From assembly GCF_019097595.1 (NCBI RefSeq), contig NC_080712.1:18500146-18564145 (forward strand): DNA of 64,000 nt, written 5' to 3'. Every line of letters begins with the position of its first letter. The stretch's first letter is position 1. The notes under the pieces are model-generated. The model was not told where the DNA came from and ran no database searches. It worked only from the letters and a program-made list of their open reading frames with translations. This DNA comes from Hemibagrus wyckioides (taxonomy: Eukaryota > Chordata > Actinopteri > Siluriformes > Bagridae). Made by a program: the position numbers and the translations under genes. This document shows positions 50,677-63,709 of the stretch, one piece after another.

Positions 50677-50762
50677 TTATTTGACACTTCAGGATCATTT
50701 ATTAAACATTTCAGGATCATTATTTGACACTTCAGAATCATTTATTAAACATTTCAGGATCA
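50677..50762. repeat. Two-copy 43-bp tandem repeat
   Basis: Units start at 50677 and 50720 with ttatttgacacttcag and differ at one base (gga/gaa). Each unit itself holds two ttcaggatca-type words. Confidence 0.9.
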
Positions 50763-52971
50763 TTTATTACATTTATTTGTATAAATGTATCGCAAACAAT
50801 AATTTTGCAAACAATATATTTTTCAAGGAAATGCAGAATATTCACAGCCTTGGAGTCTTTGGGCTACCGTGTGAGGGTTGCCACACATACAAGGTAGCCA
50901 GGAGTCAGGCGTACTTGTGGTCAATGCACTTCACTACAGATTGTGCTTTCTCCAATCATGTTGCAGTTCTTTTTAAAGACTTTTGAAAAGATCATGGTCA
51001 TGGAGCAGAATTGAAAGAGACAGATCAGAGAATAGAAAGACCTCAAAGGCAGGAGCCGGCCCTTGGTTGAAGCAGGAAGAGAGCCGGAGGCCTGAGGTGC
51101 TGTGTGTCTCTCAAGCCTTAATCTGGATGAGGATGTGAAACTTCCACTGACATGTTTTATGAGAGATCCAAGTGTAGTCAGGGAGAATAGCCATCAAACA
51201 TGTGCAAATATCATCAGCAGAGATGCAGATCTTCAGTTAAAGAAAGTGTTTTATGTATGTGATAAGCATAGATGTTCTTGTGCATGTGTATTACATACCA
51301 GTAACGTTTTATGTATTAACTGAGCTAAAGTAAACTCCAAAACGCATTGTGATAAATATTACACTCAGCCTTGAAAAAAGTGCCATCTTGCTACGATATA
51401 GACCATCAGAGAGAGACGGAGAGTGTGGGAAAGCGCTTGGCAAGCAGGCTTGTGGGTTACCGTGTCAGCAATTTCTGCATGGATTGTGATAGCATGGTGA
51501 TAAAAATCGCAGTGCTTGTGTGGCCTTTTTTGTGTGTTAAAGCTTGTTTATGATTGTATGTCATGTATACTGCCAGTTAAAACACACCTGCTCATCCAAG
51601 GGTTTTTGTTTACAATTGTCTACTATTTTAGTATAATGATTGTGTTACAGTATAATGACAACAGCAGTATGGACATGAGATTAGTGCAGTGACCATGAAA
51701 AGTGTTAAACAAATCAAAATTCACTTTAACTGTATTTCTGTTGGAGCTTTGCACACTCTTGGCATTTTCTCAAGCAACTTCACGAGAGAGCTTCACCCAG
51801 GAGGCTTTTCTGAGAGTTATACTTGGACACGAGTACACGAGTCAGTTCAATTCTAAATGAAAACTGCTTGTTTGAGGAAACAATGTCATTTAGACTAAAA
51901 CTACTTATTGTAAGTAAAACATTTTATTAGAAATATGTAGTCAGGTGTACAAGGAAGAAGACTCCAGAAACAAAATATGGTTTTCTAAACTGGGGTTTTA
52001 CTCTGACTACTGTTTTTACTAAGTGACAGTCGATGGGAGCGAAATTTTTTAAAACGTAAGTAAAAGTAAACAACTTGTTCTTTGTTTGGGATTTCACAAA
52101 TAGAGGTGTGTTACAAGTAAAATTTAAAGACAAATAATTCCTTGACCACAGTGCACAGCAATTTTGAATAGAACCTGAATCAAAGGTCACAACATACAAT
52201 TAGAAGTATAAGAGATACACAATGAACCAGTTAACACGACACACACTGAAATACAGTGTAGTACACTGAAATATGCCGGGTTTAAATGAATTACTCAAAA
52301 CGAGGCTGAACTACAGTAAAACAAACTGCAATACAGCAGTGAACGGAGCAAATATGTTTATTATACATGTACATTGACTTTATTATTTACTGTACAGTCA
52401 TGTTATGAACACATTTATAAAAGATTTAAGAAAATTACCCTAAATCCAGGCCTGTTTATACCTGCCTGGTAATCTGTGCAGAAGTGGGAACTGTTTACTT
52501 TGAGTGAACTCGACTTCTCTGCTTTGCCCTTTGCAGGTTAGAGAACAGCGCAGGAATTAAGCATTGACTGAAAACAGCACAAATCAGTAACAGAGCAGAA
52601 ACAAAACTGGGATCCAGATCATTGTAGAGCTTTCCTAAACGTCTGTGTGTTAGTCTGCAGATGGTCAGCATTGCTTCCTTCTCATTTCCTTTTTGCTGTG
52701 GTGTATGAAGTAGGTCTGGGCTTTGTTGCCATATCAAATGATCAGGTTAAAGCTTCTTTATGTTAAGTAAAAAGATGAGTAAGACAAGCTTTAGAAATTC
52801 AAAGAGCTGAAGTAACAAAAATGTGCATAACAAAATAGATATTCCATTCGAAATTAAAACCAGGGACATTTTTGGATGATAAAAATCCATTTCTGCTAAC
52901 TTAATCTTCAATTTCGAACAGCATAACAGATGTATGTATACAGAGACTGAAATTCTTATTGTCCCCTTATC

Positions 52972-52973
52972 GC

Positions 52974-53012
<39 letters not shown>
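52972..53012. repeat. (CT)n microsatellite
   Basis: About 20 CT units with one CCCT interruption. Confidence 0.95.
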
Positions 53013-53016
<4 letters not shown>

Positions 53017-53586
53017 GGTTGATTTTCAGGCTCTTGCTGTATTTGCATTTGCTCAGATTGGTTTCTAAATCTCTTGCCATGTAGAATTTTTTATATAAAG
53101 GCCAATAACTAATTATAACTCACAAGTCTTTTCTCCTTTCTTCTCACCTACTTAAGAGACTTTCTAGAAGAGTACAGTGTCGACACACAAGAGCAATAGT
53201 ACAACGAATCACAGATGGCGTAATCCATGCTCTCCTGCTATCCACAATGATTAATCATGGGTAATATGTGTTTATCTGCACTGTCAGTTTCTAGTTATAG
53301 AACAAGCTCTGACCTTCATCATGTCATGCTTTCGGTGGTTAGTTGGATGATTAATTTTTAGGGCTTTTGGGACTCCTTTTTGGTTATGTTTAAATATAAT
53401 AATTTATACGTGAAAGTTATTAATGGTCCTGTTAGTAGGTGTAGATATTTGTATGATACACAATATATATTATGGTACATAATATCAAATAACTGCAGCT
53501 GCAACAGAATAACCGCTGCATTAAAACAAAAACAAAAATTTAATTTTACATACTGAAAAGAGTAAAAAGATAATATTTAACTTACT

Positions 53587-53599
53587 AAAGAAAGAAACA

Positions 53600-53659
<60 letters not shown>

Positions 53660-53661
53660 AA
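53587..53661. repeat. (GAAA)n microsatellite
   Basis: About 18 GAAA units, the first few imperfect. Confidence 0.95.
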
Positions 53662-54389
53662 CATTTCAAGCAGTTTTAAAGATGAAATATTTACAAAATG
53701 AAAAAATATACATCAGGTAATTTATTTTCTGATCTGCATTCAGTTCCATTTAGTTTGTAATTAAAAATATAATCAGTTGATATATTTATACTCATGATAT
53801 CTACTACACATTTATCATAGCATAATTAAAAACAAATATCTAAACTAAGGTGATGTAGTTTATCTGGCATATAGTCTTATAAATTGATCATAGTTTCCTT
53901 TCCACTGTCAGTTTTTATTAATTCAGGACACGGACTGAAAATGACTGATTTGCCAAAGACTCATCAGTGAGATTGAGCATCATTACTGATGTCACTGTTA
54001 TCCTTTCCCCCAGTATCTGGTCCCACAGCTGCAGGTGAAATTGAGTGTTTGAGGCGTATGAGGACAGGGACCTGGGAATGAATATAAGTTAAAAACGTGC
54101 CTTGGCTTTGGATTGTGCAATGTTCAGCACGACCCCTCTGAGGGTCAAACCAGGCCCAATGCAGAGAAGTCAAACTTCATCTCCTACATAAACCACAAGA
54201 TGGTGTTGCAGTTAAGAGGGCTGGCTAGAACAAAATCAGCGGTGAAGGCTGGTCAGTATATTAAATTTGAGAGCTAAAATCTTATATCAATCAATAGCAT
54301 GCGAATGATGCTAATAAAGCAGTGCATTATATCACAAGCACATAGGAAGCTGCAATTTCAGTCTATTTTTTTTTTTTTTTTCACTGTTT

Positions 54390-54735
54390 CAAGGTTTTGT
54401 GCAACAAGCAAGACTCAGGAGACATGTGAGAAGGATGTTTATTTACAAACTCAAAAACAGAATCCAAAATCAGTTAAAATAATGGCAACGATCAAACACA
54501 CACACAAAAAAATAAAAATCAGAACGGTCAAGGGCAGGCAAATGAGAAAACAAAATTCAAGGCTCATTACTCACATGAATGTTAAAATTGGCAAGACTTT
54601 GCAGTGAATGGATGATCAAACCTGTTTTTATATAGTTTGTATACAGGAAGAGTTTAATGGCTGATGAAAAAAATAGTATTCAGCATAGGAGGACCTCTGC
54701 TGGTGTGGAGGCGCAATGTCTTGCGGGATGTGTTT
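54390..54735. repeat. Possible LTR-like or interspersed repeat
   Basis: Pattern of gagaaggatgtttatttac, aaacagaatccaaaa, aggctcattactc, tgatcaaacctgttttta, tatagtttgtatacagg and ctctgctggtgtggaggcgc resembles one widespread fish repeat. It shares a general layout with 56920-57200. No coding domain is present and boundaries are guesses. Confidence 0.35.
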
Positions 54736-56919
54736 CTTCCAAAAACCAAATATGGTAAAAATGTTAAAACACTGTATCTCATTAATATGTTTCTTATGAT
54801 CTATTATTCTGTATAATTTCTATTTTTATTGTATAATGCATTAGTGTTCTTATTCTAGTTACATTAAGGTTCTCTCTCAAAGGCCTTTTGATCACAGGGT
54901 AAATAATCCAACACATTTACCTTCATTTCCCATGAACCATACACCTTAATAAATAATGCTAATGATCTGTTATGAATGTGTGAGTGGCATAAGTTAGTGA
55001 GTGTTTCACTTTATTTCACTCTCTCTCACTGCAGGAATCTACTCTCTGAGCTAGAAAGAAATTAGCCTTGCTCCATCATACCATTCTGTACATTTTTCTT
55101 ATTAGAGTTTCTGTTGCACTTGGTTTCACAAATGTTCAACCCTGCTGGACTTTCTTGTCATAATATCTTCAGTGCTCACGATGATCTGGTGAAATGTACA
55201 TACCTTTAGGTACTAGGTGTTTTTTTGAATTAAAATCACAGAGATAGGTAATGTCCCTCCTCAGCAGGTTGCTGCATGAAGCATGAAGTTGTTCAGGACT
55301 GCGTATCATCCCAAGTCAACTCAGTAAAGATTTATTCAGTCCTGACAAAATCCAAACCGAGGATATGGAATAGAATGAGACATCAATATGTGAACCCAGT
55401 TGTGTAATTGCAGTGCATGCTTTCACAGTACATTTTATCAGTCACAGCTGCCGTGTAATCATGTCTGCTGAGGTCAGAGCACACTGAGGAGAAATGAAAT
55501 GAGACCTGTGTTCAGAGCACATTTTCTTCAGCAGCGGCAGGAAACTGGACCTTCACCAAACCATGATAATAGCTCTAATATGCACTTTTCTGATGACTAG
55601 TACACAGAAGACAGAAAGGCTTATTGATGAAAATATGAAGGTTTTTTCCTAATATCCTGCTGAAACAGCCAGGTGGCCCACCTGTATTTTATACAGCAAC
55701 ATTTCTGCAGGAAGTCTCTGGGAGTGTGTGAAGGAGATGTGTGAACTTCTCTTTTCCTTTTCAAAATGCAGGACTCTCCAAAAGCAGCAAAAAATTTGCG
55801 AATACCAGTGGCTGCTCGGTGTGCTGCACAGACACACTCACCGGAGAGCGAGGTTACTTAACCACCAGAGCAAACAAATCTAGAACAATATTTAACATGT
55901 AATATAAACCAGTACATTTTAGGCATCACATATGATCTTGTGCAATGTCTGGCTGAATGGATTATCAGCATTTTCTAGTTTTGTTTTTCCTTCTAGGCTT
56001 GAGAAAACTGAGTAAGTATTTCAAAATGACAAAATATTTTGTTGAAAGATAAATAAATAGAGAGAATCGGATATTGTGACAGGAATATGGCATGTTAGAC
56101 GGTAGCTATTCTGCAGTGTCAGTCTGACCCACTTTCAGCACTAGGACATTATCCTGTCGACAAGATAGCAGAGATATCTAATATAGCCGGCTCTGAAATC
56201 TGTGGTATCTGAGAAAAAAATCCTATATTTGTTCGGAAAGTCTGAAATTGGTATCTCCCTCAGAACAAAAATGAGGACATCAGTAGTTATCTAGCCAATG
56301 AGAGGAAACAAGAACCTGCAGGAGGTCTAAAAGATGCCAGAGTTTTAAGGCCATGACAAGACATAGTGACAACTATTTTCAATTATTTACTAGAACTTAT
56401 TTTGAAAGTATGCTTATCTTATCAAAAAATCTTGCTTTATCCTCAGGAACTGGTCACGTTTGGGAAAATGTTAACCCATCTTTGTCCTCTGTCTAACAAA
56501 TTAAGTACCAACAAGTCGTAACTCCATCTGACAGAGGCCGTGGGATAAAAATGAACCCAGAGACAGCAGAGATCTTAAAGTTTATCTCTTCTAACTGTGA
56601 TTTGTGGGCACATTACCTTTTATTACCTGACACTGATGACCTGATGCTCAAACTGATAAGTTTATATCAGACTCATAATAATCCTCCAACACTGGCATGA
56701 TTGAACAGATCTTTTATCAGCAGAAGATCTCAGAAAGTCAGATTTGGGTTTTAGGGTGGGTGTTGTTGGGAAATAAACATAGGATCATTCAAATGCTAAG
56801 GCCAAAGCATTTCTGGGCCCCATAAATCCAAAATAAATTTACAGAAAATGTTTTTATTTTTTATTTATTCCAAATGAAATAACATAATAATAATTTTTAA
56901 CATTGCACATCATCTGTGT

Positions 56920-57200
56920 TTAATGGAGTTAAGAGTCAGATAAGAATTTATGAAACACTGGCAAACAAATACAGAACATAAACACAATACAAACACCAAA
57001 GCAAAATTGAAAACAGTGCAAAATCCATAATACAACAAGCAGGAATCAAAAAACAAACAAACAGGCTCAGATACGAAAGGTGTGATAAGTTCAGACAAGC
57101 ATACACAGAGTGTTACTGTGATCTGATGCAGGGTTTTTATAGTCAGTGTGTTTATATAGACAGTGTGTGTAACTGGAATCAGATGTGCATGATTAGTATA
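56920..57200. repeat. Possible interspersed repeat, similar in layout to 54390-54735
   Basis: A-rich words (acactggcaaacaaatacag, cagaacataaacac, cacaatacaaacacc, aggctcagatacg) are followed by gcagggtttttatagtcagt. This is typical of a fish repeat family, heavily decayed. It directly precedes the Tc1 insertion. Confidence 0.3.
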
Positions 57201-57321
57201 CAGGTTCGTGAGAACATGCCAGTAGAGTAAGATGTTTTTATGATTGTAGTCTGTGGTGACTTGTATTCTGGAAAGTGACTTTCTGGACTAACAACAAAAA
57301 TAATATTTATAAATGTAAATA

Positions 57322-57350
57322 CACTATATTGCCAAAAGTATTCGCTCACC
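57322..57350 (+). repeat. Tc1 element left terminal inverted repeat (29 bp)
   Basis: Exact reverse complement of 58541-58569. The outer end begins CACTATATTGCCAAAAG and is preceded by TA. Confidence 0.97.
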
Positions 57351-57403
57351 TGCCTTGACTCGCATATGAACTTAAGTGACATCCCATTCCTAATCCATAG
57401 GGT

Positions 57404-58468
57404 TCAATATGACGTCGGCCCACCCTTTGCAGCTATAACAGCTTCAACTCTTCTGGGAAGGCTGTCCACAAGGTTTAGGAGTGTGTTTATGGGAATTTTT
57501 GACCATTCTTCCAGAAGCGCATTTGTGAGGTCACACACTGATGTTGGACGAGAAGGCCTGGCTCTCAGTCTCCGCTCTAATTCATCCCAAAGGTGTTCTA
57601 TGGGGTTGAGGTCAGGACTCTGTGCAGGCCAGTCAAGTTCCTCCACACCAGACTCTGTCATCCATGTCTTTATGGACCTTGCTTTGTGCACTGGTGCACA
57701 GTCATGTTGGAAGAGGAAGGGGCCAGCTCCAAACTGTTCCCACAAAGTTGGGAGCATGGAATTGTCCAAAATGTCTTGGTATGCTGAAGCATTTAGAGTT
57801 CCTTTCACTGGAGCTAAGGGGCCAAGCCCAGCTCCTGAAAAACAACCCCATACCATAATCCCCCCTCCACCAAACTTTACACTTGGCACAATGCAGTCAG
57901 ACAAGTACCGTTCTCCTGGCAACCGTCAAACCCAGACTCGTCCATCAGATTGCCAGATGGAGAAGCACGATTCGTCACTCCAGAGAACGCGTCTCCACTG
58001 CTCTAGAGTCCAGTGGCGGCGTGCTTTACACCACTGCATCCGACGCTTTGCATTGCACTTGGTGATGTATGGCTTGGATGCAGCTGCTCGGCCATGGAAA
58101 CCCATTCCATGAAGCTCTCTGCGCACTGTTCTTGAGCTAATCTGAAGGCCACATGAAGTTTGGAGGTCTGTAGCGATTGACTCTGCAGAAAGTTGGCGAC
58201 CTCTTCGCACTATGCGCCTCAGCATCCGCTGACCCCGCTCCGTCAGTTTACGTGGCCTACCACTTCGTGGCTGAGTTGCTGTCGTTCCCAAACACTTCCA
58301 CGTTCTTATAATACAGCTGACAGTTGACTGTGGAATATTTAGGAGTGAGGAAATTTCACAACTGGATTTGTTGCACAGGTGGCATCCTATCACAGTTCCA
58401 CGCTGGAATTCACTGAGGTCCTGAGAGTGACCCATTCTTTCACAAATGTTTGTAAAAACAGTCTGCAT
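57404..58468 (-). pseudogene. Tc1-like DD34E transposase with one in-frame stop
   Basis: One reading frame runs from an ATG at 58468 (a second candidate, MGHSQDL, at 58435 gives the usual length of about 343 codons) to TGA at 57406-57404. It is interrupted only by a TGA at 57928-57926, just after SDGRVWV; the frame continues unchanged on the other side. Seen in order: N-terminal paired-type HTH region (LSEFQRGTVIG, IPQSTVSCIIRTWK), the GRPRKLTERGQRMLRR linker and second HTH, then a catalytic domain with D in LWSDES, D in [11 protein letters not shown] and E in [11 protein letters not shown] exactly 34 residues later. The TGA may replace a tryptophan codon by one base change (inference). No frameshift is seen. 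Domestication is unlikely given the intact TIRs around it. Confidence 0.95.
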
Positions 58469-58540
58469 GCCTAGGTGCTTGATTTTATACACCTGTGGCC
58501 ATGGAAGTGATTGGAACACCTGATTCTGTTTATTTGGATG

Positions 58541-58569
58541 GGTGAGCGAATACTTTTGGCAATATAGTG
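58541..58569 (-). repeat. Tc1 element right terminal inverted repeat (29 bp)
   Basis: Perfect inverse copy of 57322-57350, followed by the duplicated TA at 58570-58571. Confidence 0.97.
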
Positions 58570-59102
58570 TATATGTTGAGCAAGATAGAGTTGATCAAGC
58601 TTGAAAATTACTCTTATAATATTATATGTATATACTATTATAAATATTATTATTTAGAATTTCCTATATCAATTTATTTATTATATTTGGTGAAATAATA
58701 TATAGAAAAAAATTGGTCCCATAATTAGCAAGAAAATGAGTATGACATCATTATTTTTCTAAATAGTTTCCATTTGTTTATATGTATCAATCATGAAAGA
58801 ATTAATTTAACCCTGTTTTAAAAGTGGTTTACAGCATAGCTTATATTTATATATCACAGCTAAGATAATTACTGAAGCTCTACTTATATATATTGGCCTC
58901 CATTTAACTCATTTATTCAGTTTATATGTTGCAATTTCAGACCATACTGATGCACTCTGTGGGGTCTGCCTTAGCAGTAAAAAGTGGTTTCCAAGTGAGG
59001 AGCATTCTAACCAGAAGTAGGGTATCAGGATGGATCAGGCAGGTCTGGTAAGCAGAAGGGGTCAGGATCACTGGAAACATAGGGGTAGCATGTGTAGTTT
59101 GA

Positions 59103-59116
59103 CAGAGAGAGAGAGA

Positions 59117-59157
<41 letters not shown>
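59103..59157. repeat. (GA)n microsatellite
   Basis: GA units with one AAGG interruption, over about 55 bp. Confidence 0.95.
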
Positions 59158-59159
<2 letters not shown>

Positions 59160-59444
59160 TTAGTATGCTTACTGTCACATAATGGTTAAAGACAATGTAT
59201 ATTGTGTACAGAGAGCAAGCAGGGAGTCTGGCAAGACTAGCTATGACAGCATAGCTAAAAGGGAAAGCCAGAAGGTAACCCTGAGACATAAAGCAGCCAG
59301 CCATTCTACCATGAACAAACCTGAGTGAATACGTGAGAGTAGGGGGGTGACAACATCCAAACATCCCAGGTCACCAAAACACTATGCCTTTACACATGAA
59401 CCCTCCAGATCTGCTCCTTTTCCTAAGAAATAAAAAAAAAACTG

Positions 59445-60000
59445 TGCACAAAAGGCTTGACTAAACAAATAAGTTTTCAGCCTAGACTTAAACATTGACT
59501 ATGTCTAGTTCCTGAACACTAAATGGAAGGCTGTTTCATCACTGTGGAGCTTTGTAAGAGAAACCTCTGCCAATTTATTCTGCCTCATTTAGTGACATAT
59601 TTTTTTCTGAGATGCAAGAAGGCTATCCTAGTAATATTATCTGCATGAGCTTCAAATCAAAGACTGGAATCAATAATCACACCAAGGTCTTTTACTGCTG
59701 CACATGATGAAACAGAAAGGCCATCCAGAGTAATCAGAAAGCTTACATCTTCCTGCATGTAGTCCTAGCACAAATACTTCTGTCTTGTCAGAATTAAGTC
59801 GGAGGAAGTTAATAAGCATCCACTGTCTAATGTCCTTAACAGTTTCCTCAATTTTATTAAGCTAGTGCCTCTCATCTGGCTTTGCTGAAACATAAAACTG
59901 TGCGTCATCAGCATAACAGTGGAAGCGAATGTCATGTTTACAAATGATTTTATCCAGAGGTAGCATATATAAAAGAAAAAAGCAGAACCTTGCAGAACGC
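59445..60000 (-). mobile_element. LINE (L2-like) reverse transcriptase relic with YADD
   Basis: The minus strand reads QGSA (59992-59981), a [17 protein letters not shown] segment, the catalytic YADD at 59915-59904, then [30 protein letters not shown] and LNSDKTEVFVLG. After a HLRKKY-type block the thumb region is lost, and the sequence jumps to the family C-terminus (KSRLKTYLFSQ-like, near 59470). The frame is broken by stops and small indels. It is a 5'-truncated, internally deleted copy with the catalytic motif still readable. Confidence 0.88.
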
Positions 60001-63000
60001 TAAACTTTAGATTGGTATGCATAAAAAAATCACAATTTACATACAATATCAGTTGTTCTGTAATGTCCTATTTGCCTTATGATGTAATAAAGTGATGATT
60101 TATTCATGTTATTCATGAATTTTTAGACGTGTGTCAGAGCAGTAATCTATGTCTGAACATGTTTGTTGGGTATCCTTGGTTGCACATACAGTATGTTAAA
60201 TTGGTACTGATAAGCACAACAAATGCAATGTATTCATATGTTATTTCATTTTGGGGGATTCTAAATCCATTGACAATAGTGAAGACTTCCTCCAAGACAT
60301 ATGAAGCTAACCAACTGCATCCTTTTTTCTTTACATGCTGCACACTCAGAGGAAATCTACTCTCGTTTACATAGAGGAACTCACAGATGCCTGCAATTGG
60401 CTAGTGATTTACAGGGAAGTATGCTATCTATCCCACTCAGAGAGCATGGATAATTTTGGTCTTAGTTTTTCATTTGGTAACCAATTTTGTGCTCATATTG
60501 TACTTTCTGTGGCACTGATAGTTTATTCCATCTTGTGACCGATAATAAAAACAAAAGCTTTTCTGCTGCACTACTCAGGAGGGGAACACATTATATAAAG
60601 TGATCTAACACTAACATTTTAAGAGTTGTAATTTTTCTCTTCAACAGCACCGTCATAATGAAAAAGTTATAGTTTTCTGTAATTTGATTTGTTTTGTTTT
60701 CCTTCAAAAAAATAAAAACATTACTATCTTTTTAACATGGATTTTTTCAGTAGGCTTCATTTCCAGCCCATGGTCACTCACAGTCATTCCTTTCCTAATG
60801 TCTAATGTGTTCCTCTTCATTGCAGATGCTTACACTGTGCTGTCAAAGGGAACATAATGCTGTTTTGAAACGAAGTCAAGGCAAAGTCTTTTAAAAAAAC
60901 ATTATTCTGCTGGCTTGCTGAGCCATTCTACAAGAAGAGTCACAACAGATCAGTCACTGGATTGTAAGAAAATACAGTTAGCTTTCTCCATTCCTCTCTG
61001 GACACTTGCTCAGTGCTTTAAGTGCCAATATTCATTAATTCCTAATCAAATACAAATCTACATTATTGGCTCCATTATCTGTACTCACGACACATGTTTG
61101 TGAAAGGAATATCTTATCTGATCATGTATTATTACATATGATAGGATTTTGGCTGGTTTGCTTCTCTTGTCATCCTTACCCACCATGAGTCCTGCTTTGA
61201 AAGTGGTGACAGTAAGGGCCTTGAGCCACCCGTTATGCAGTCACTGAGTTCATCCACCACGTCTGGAATAACAGGGCCATCATTTTCGCACTGAATGCCT
61301 GTACTCTTGATTCTATTCCAGGATGTTCTAGCGCTTAAAATAAGGTCTGTCATTCTTTTCATATCCTGGGTTACAGATTTGATTAGACTATAAGCCTGGT
61401 TAAGATCATCTCAGAACATGGTCTCACACAGGGTTTTCATTGCACTCTCAAACTCATAAAACCTCTTTTATTGGCAATTTCATTTAACATATAAAATTTT
61501 GCCACTTAAAAGACAAGCAGCATATGAAACTGATGGAAAAAATCCTTAAAAATAAGCAACCATCACCTGTTTTCTTTGACCTTTTTATTCAATATGTCTT
61601 AATGCGTCAAGGACTCTTCAGTGAAAAAGAGCAATTGTACATGAAGAGTAATCCCTGGCTTTGATTTACTGGTCTCTAGATCATTGCAATCCCTGTACCT
61701 GAAAATAATAATTCACATGAAGGGAAAGGTTTACCTTCAAAGGCACCCCTCCTCATGCCCTACTAATTCTCCAGATGAAGCAACTGGTTTAAAAGTGATA
61801 CAAAACAGTCTGTCAAAAAATTTTTTTTTGTCTTATTATGAAAACTTGGCCTTTCATAACTGATGATGAACAGAAATGAAAAACTTACGAACTGGTGGAA
61901 AATAATAGATCTTTACTATGTTACTATCTTTCAGCAACAGTCCTTGAGTGGTGAAATAGAACATGGGTGTGTCCTCATGCAGTCCAAAATGAGGAAATGG
62001 TTCCCTTTGCACACCCTGCTGTGATTATCAGCTTTTTTTGCCATAATGAGGCCGCCCAGATTTTGGCGCGCCAGTCATGGACGATGGCCAACATGGGGTG
62101 ATGTGCTCTGACAGTTCAGAAAACAGACATGACTTCAAAGCAGAAAGGGGTTGGCAAATTTTCCATAAAATGGAACGAGGAACAAAGAAAGTGAAAGTGG
62201 AGAGAGAAAGGGGAATGTCTGACAAATTAATTTGAAGAAGGAGCCAAGGGGTTGGGCCCAGTCCTTTCCTCCCTGCCCCCACTATTCACATGGTGTTGAT
62301 GTGTGCCCTTTTCACCTTTTAAATCCTTTACGGGACTGGAGTTCTCTTTCTTTCCCACTGCAGAAGGAGATTAATTTGAAGCACGCCTTCAAGCTTCACC
62401 TCTAAGTGATTGGGCGAGAGTGGAGGGAATCAGTGCTTCCGAGAACAGGGACAAGACTTGGCTGTGTGAGCTTCTCATAAGCATCTTAATAGCATATATG
62501 ATATGGTGTCCACCGCTGGGCTAATGAGCCATGACTTGCACCTTTTACAAGGAATGGATAAGTGATTTGAACAGCGAGCAAGGAACAAAGTCATCCTAGT
62601 ACCTCATTACTGACGATTCAGTTCCTCATTTCTCATTTGGGGCGGACTTGACATCCATCTCAACACCTTTGATTTGCACGTGTGATCCCTTCACCTTTGA
62701 TGACAGCCAGCAAGGTTTAATTGATTCCCCTGGCTGTTCCCATCACACTCATTTTACTTTTCTACAATCTGTACTGTATATAGTAGAGACAATGGCATAG
62801 AGATTAATTTCTCTTTTAGAATTATACTCCTTTTGCACCACAGGTGATAATATGCACATGTCCACAGGATGTTCAACTTTATCATATAACAGACTGATAT
62901 CTAATATGCATTAACCCTCTTTCCTCTTCATGTGCAGTGAGATGCTACTGCATCGCAGTACTTGACCCAGTCATCCATTGCGTTTAAATAGTGTTCATCA

Positions 63001-63346
63001 TTCAAAATTAAAATCTTGTTTTAATCATGTTTTAATCATTTCTATTCTTATTTTCCAAATTATCATTCTCTTGCACTGTAATTTGAACTTTTTGTTTTTA
63101 TATCATTATAGTTGTGTTTTATCCTTTAATGATCTTTGTCTTCATTCTGAATTGTTTCTGTGTATGTAATTGTGCTATATAAAAAAAAACCTTGCCTTTC
63201 CTTACTTTAAATCAGAGTAATGATTTTATCTTTTTAAAAGCTTGGGCCTAAATGAGCAATGTGTATTTACCTTGGTGCATCCATAACCTACAACACACAC
63301 ACACTCTCATACACGTGCACCTTCTTCCCTAATCCACATACACTGA
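60001..63346. other. Intergenic, far upstream of sfrp5
   Basis: No gene seen. The open frame 61132-61362 (minus) lies in a less AT-rich patch but shows no known domain or splice-bounded structure. The candidate regulatory block 62300-62760 is the main item. Confidence 0.55.
62300..62760. promoter_or_regulatory. Candidate conserved enhancer-like block with TCF/LEF-type motifs
   Basis: A non-repetitive block of balanced composition in an AT-rich desert, about 16 kb upstream of sfrp5. It has acctttgat at 62665-62673 and 62693-62701 (TCF/LEF type), aacaaag at 62584-62590 (SOX/TCF type) and ATTAAT/TTAATT homeodomain-type words. There is no coding signature in any frame. Regulatory function is inferred. 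Confidence 0.3.
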
Positions 63347-63709
63347 CTATTTTATTAGACTAAGTAATGTTTTTCCAATTTCCAACTGTCCAATTTGTGT
63401 CAACCTGTGTTGTGTACAATCTGCTGTTGTAGTCCATCCCTCTTAATGCATCAAAGCTTAAAGAGAAGCTTTTTCTTTTAAAGCTGTTGTAAATAGTGGT
63501 TATTAAACTTATGGTGGCCTTCCGATTGGTTCAATCCATCAATCTCCTCTGACCTCTCTCATTAACAAGATGTTTCTGGCCACAGAACTGCCACTCACTG
63601 ATGTTTTTTTTCTATGGAAAATATCAGGAGATCAGTAGCCACTCTCAGATGAATGGCAGATAATGGCATTAATGAGCAGGTGTAAAGGTGTTCTTATTAA
63701 AATAGCCAG
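63347..63709. mobile_element. Short repeat with (T)TTATTAG-type termini, MITE-like
   Basis: The interior has cctctgacctctctcattaa, caagatgtttctggccacag and aactgccactcactgatg, wording common to a widespread teleost repeat. The two ends (actattttattagac at about 63349; ttcttattaaaatagcc at 63693-63709) are roughly inverted copies. That makes a non-autonomous DNA element likely, though its superfamily is not assigned. Confidence 0.6.

Larger units (their letters stand above)
47146..57319. other. Intergenic upstream of sfrp5, up to the Tc1 insertion
   Basis: Very AT-rich. Contains the TA tract and hairpin (50214-50396), the 43-bp tandem (50677-50762), GAT/TTC runs (49580-49610), CT and GAAA tracts and possible decayed repeats at 54390-54735 and 56920-57200. 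No gene recognised. Confidence 0.6.
57320..58571 (-). mobile_element. Tc1/mariner-type DNA transposon, nearly intact
   Basis: A 1248-bp element (57322-58569) bounded by perfect 29-bp terminal inverted repeats beginning CACTATATTGCC, with TA at 57320-57321 and 58570-58571, the expected Tc1/mariner target-site duplication. Between them lies a minus-strand Tc1 transposase ORF broken once. Short TIRs, TA duplication and a DD34E enzyme together place it firmly in the Tc1 group. Identical TIRs and a single disabling mutation suggest a fairly recent insertion. Confidence 0.97.

Noticed and set aside
53587..53661. CRISPR-like array
   Set aside because: A simple GAAA microsatellite without spacers; the window is eukaryotic.
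57366..58112. 248-codon plus-strand open frame
   Set aside because: It is antisense to the Tc1 transposase; codon pattern and homology belong to the minus strand.
57404..58519. Selenocysteine or programmed readthrough at the transposase TGA
   Set aside because: One TGA at a position where the family usually has a Trp codon is simplest as a point mutation; no stem-loop signal was evident.
61132..61362. 76-codon minus-strand open frame as a possible exon
   Set aside because: No known domain, no convincing flanking splice sites that connect to another exon; left as unassigned.
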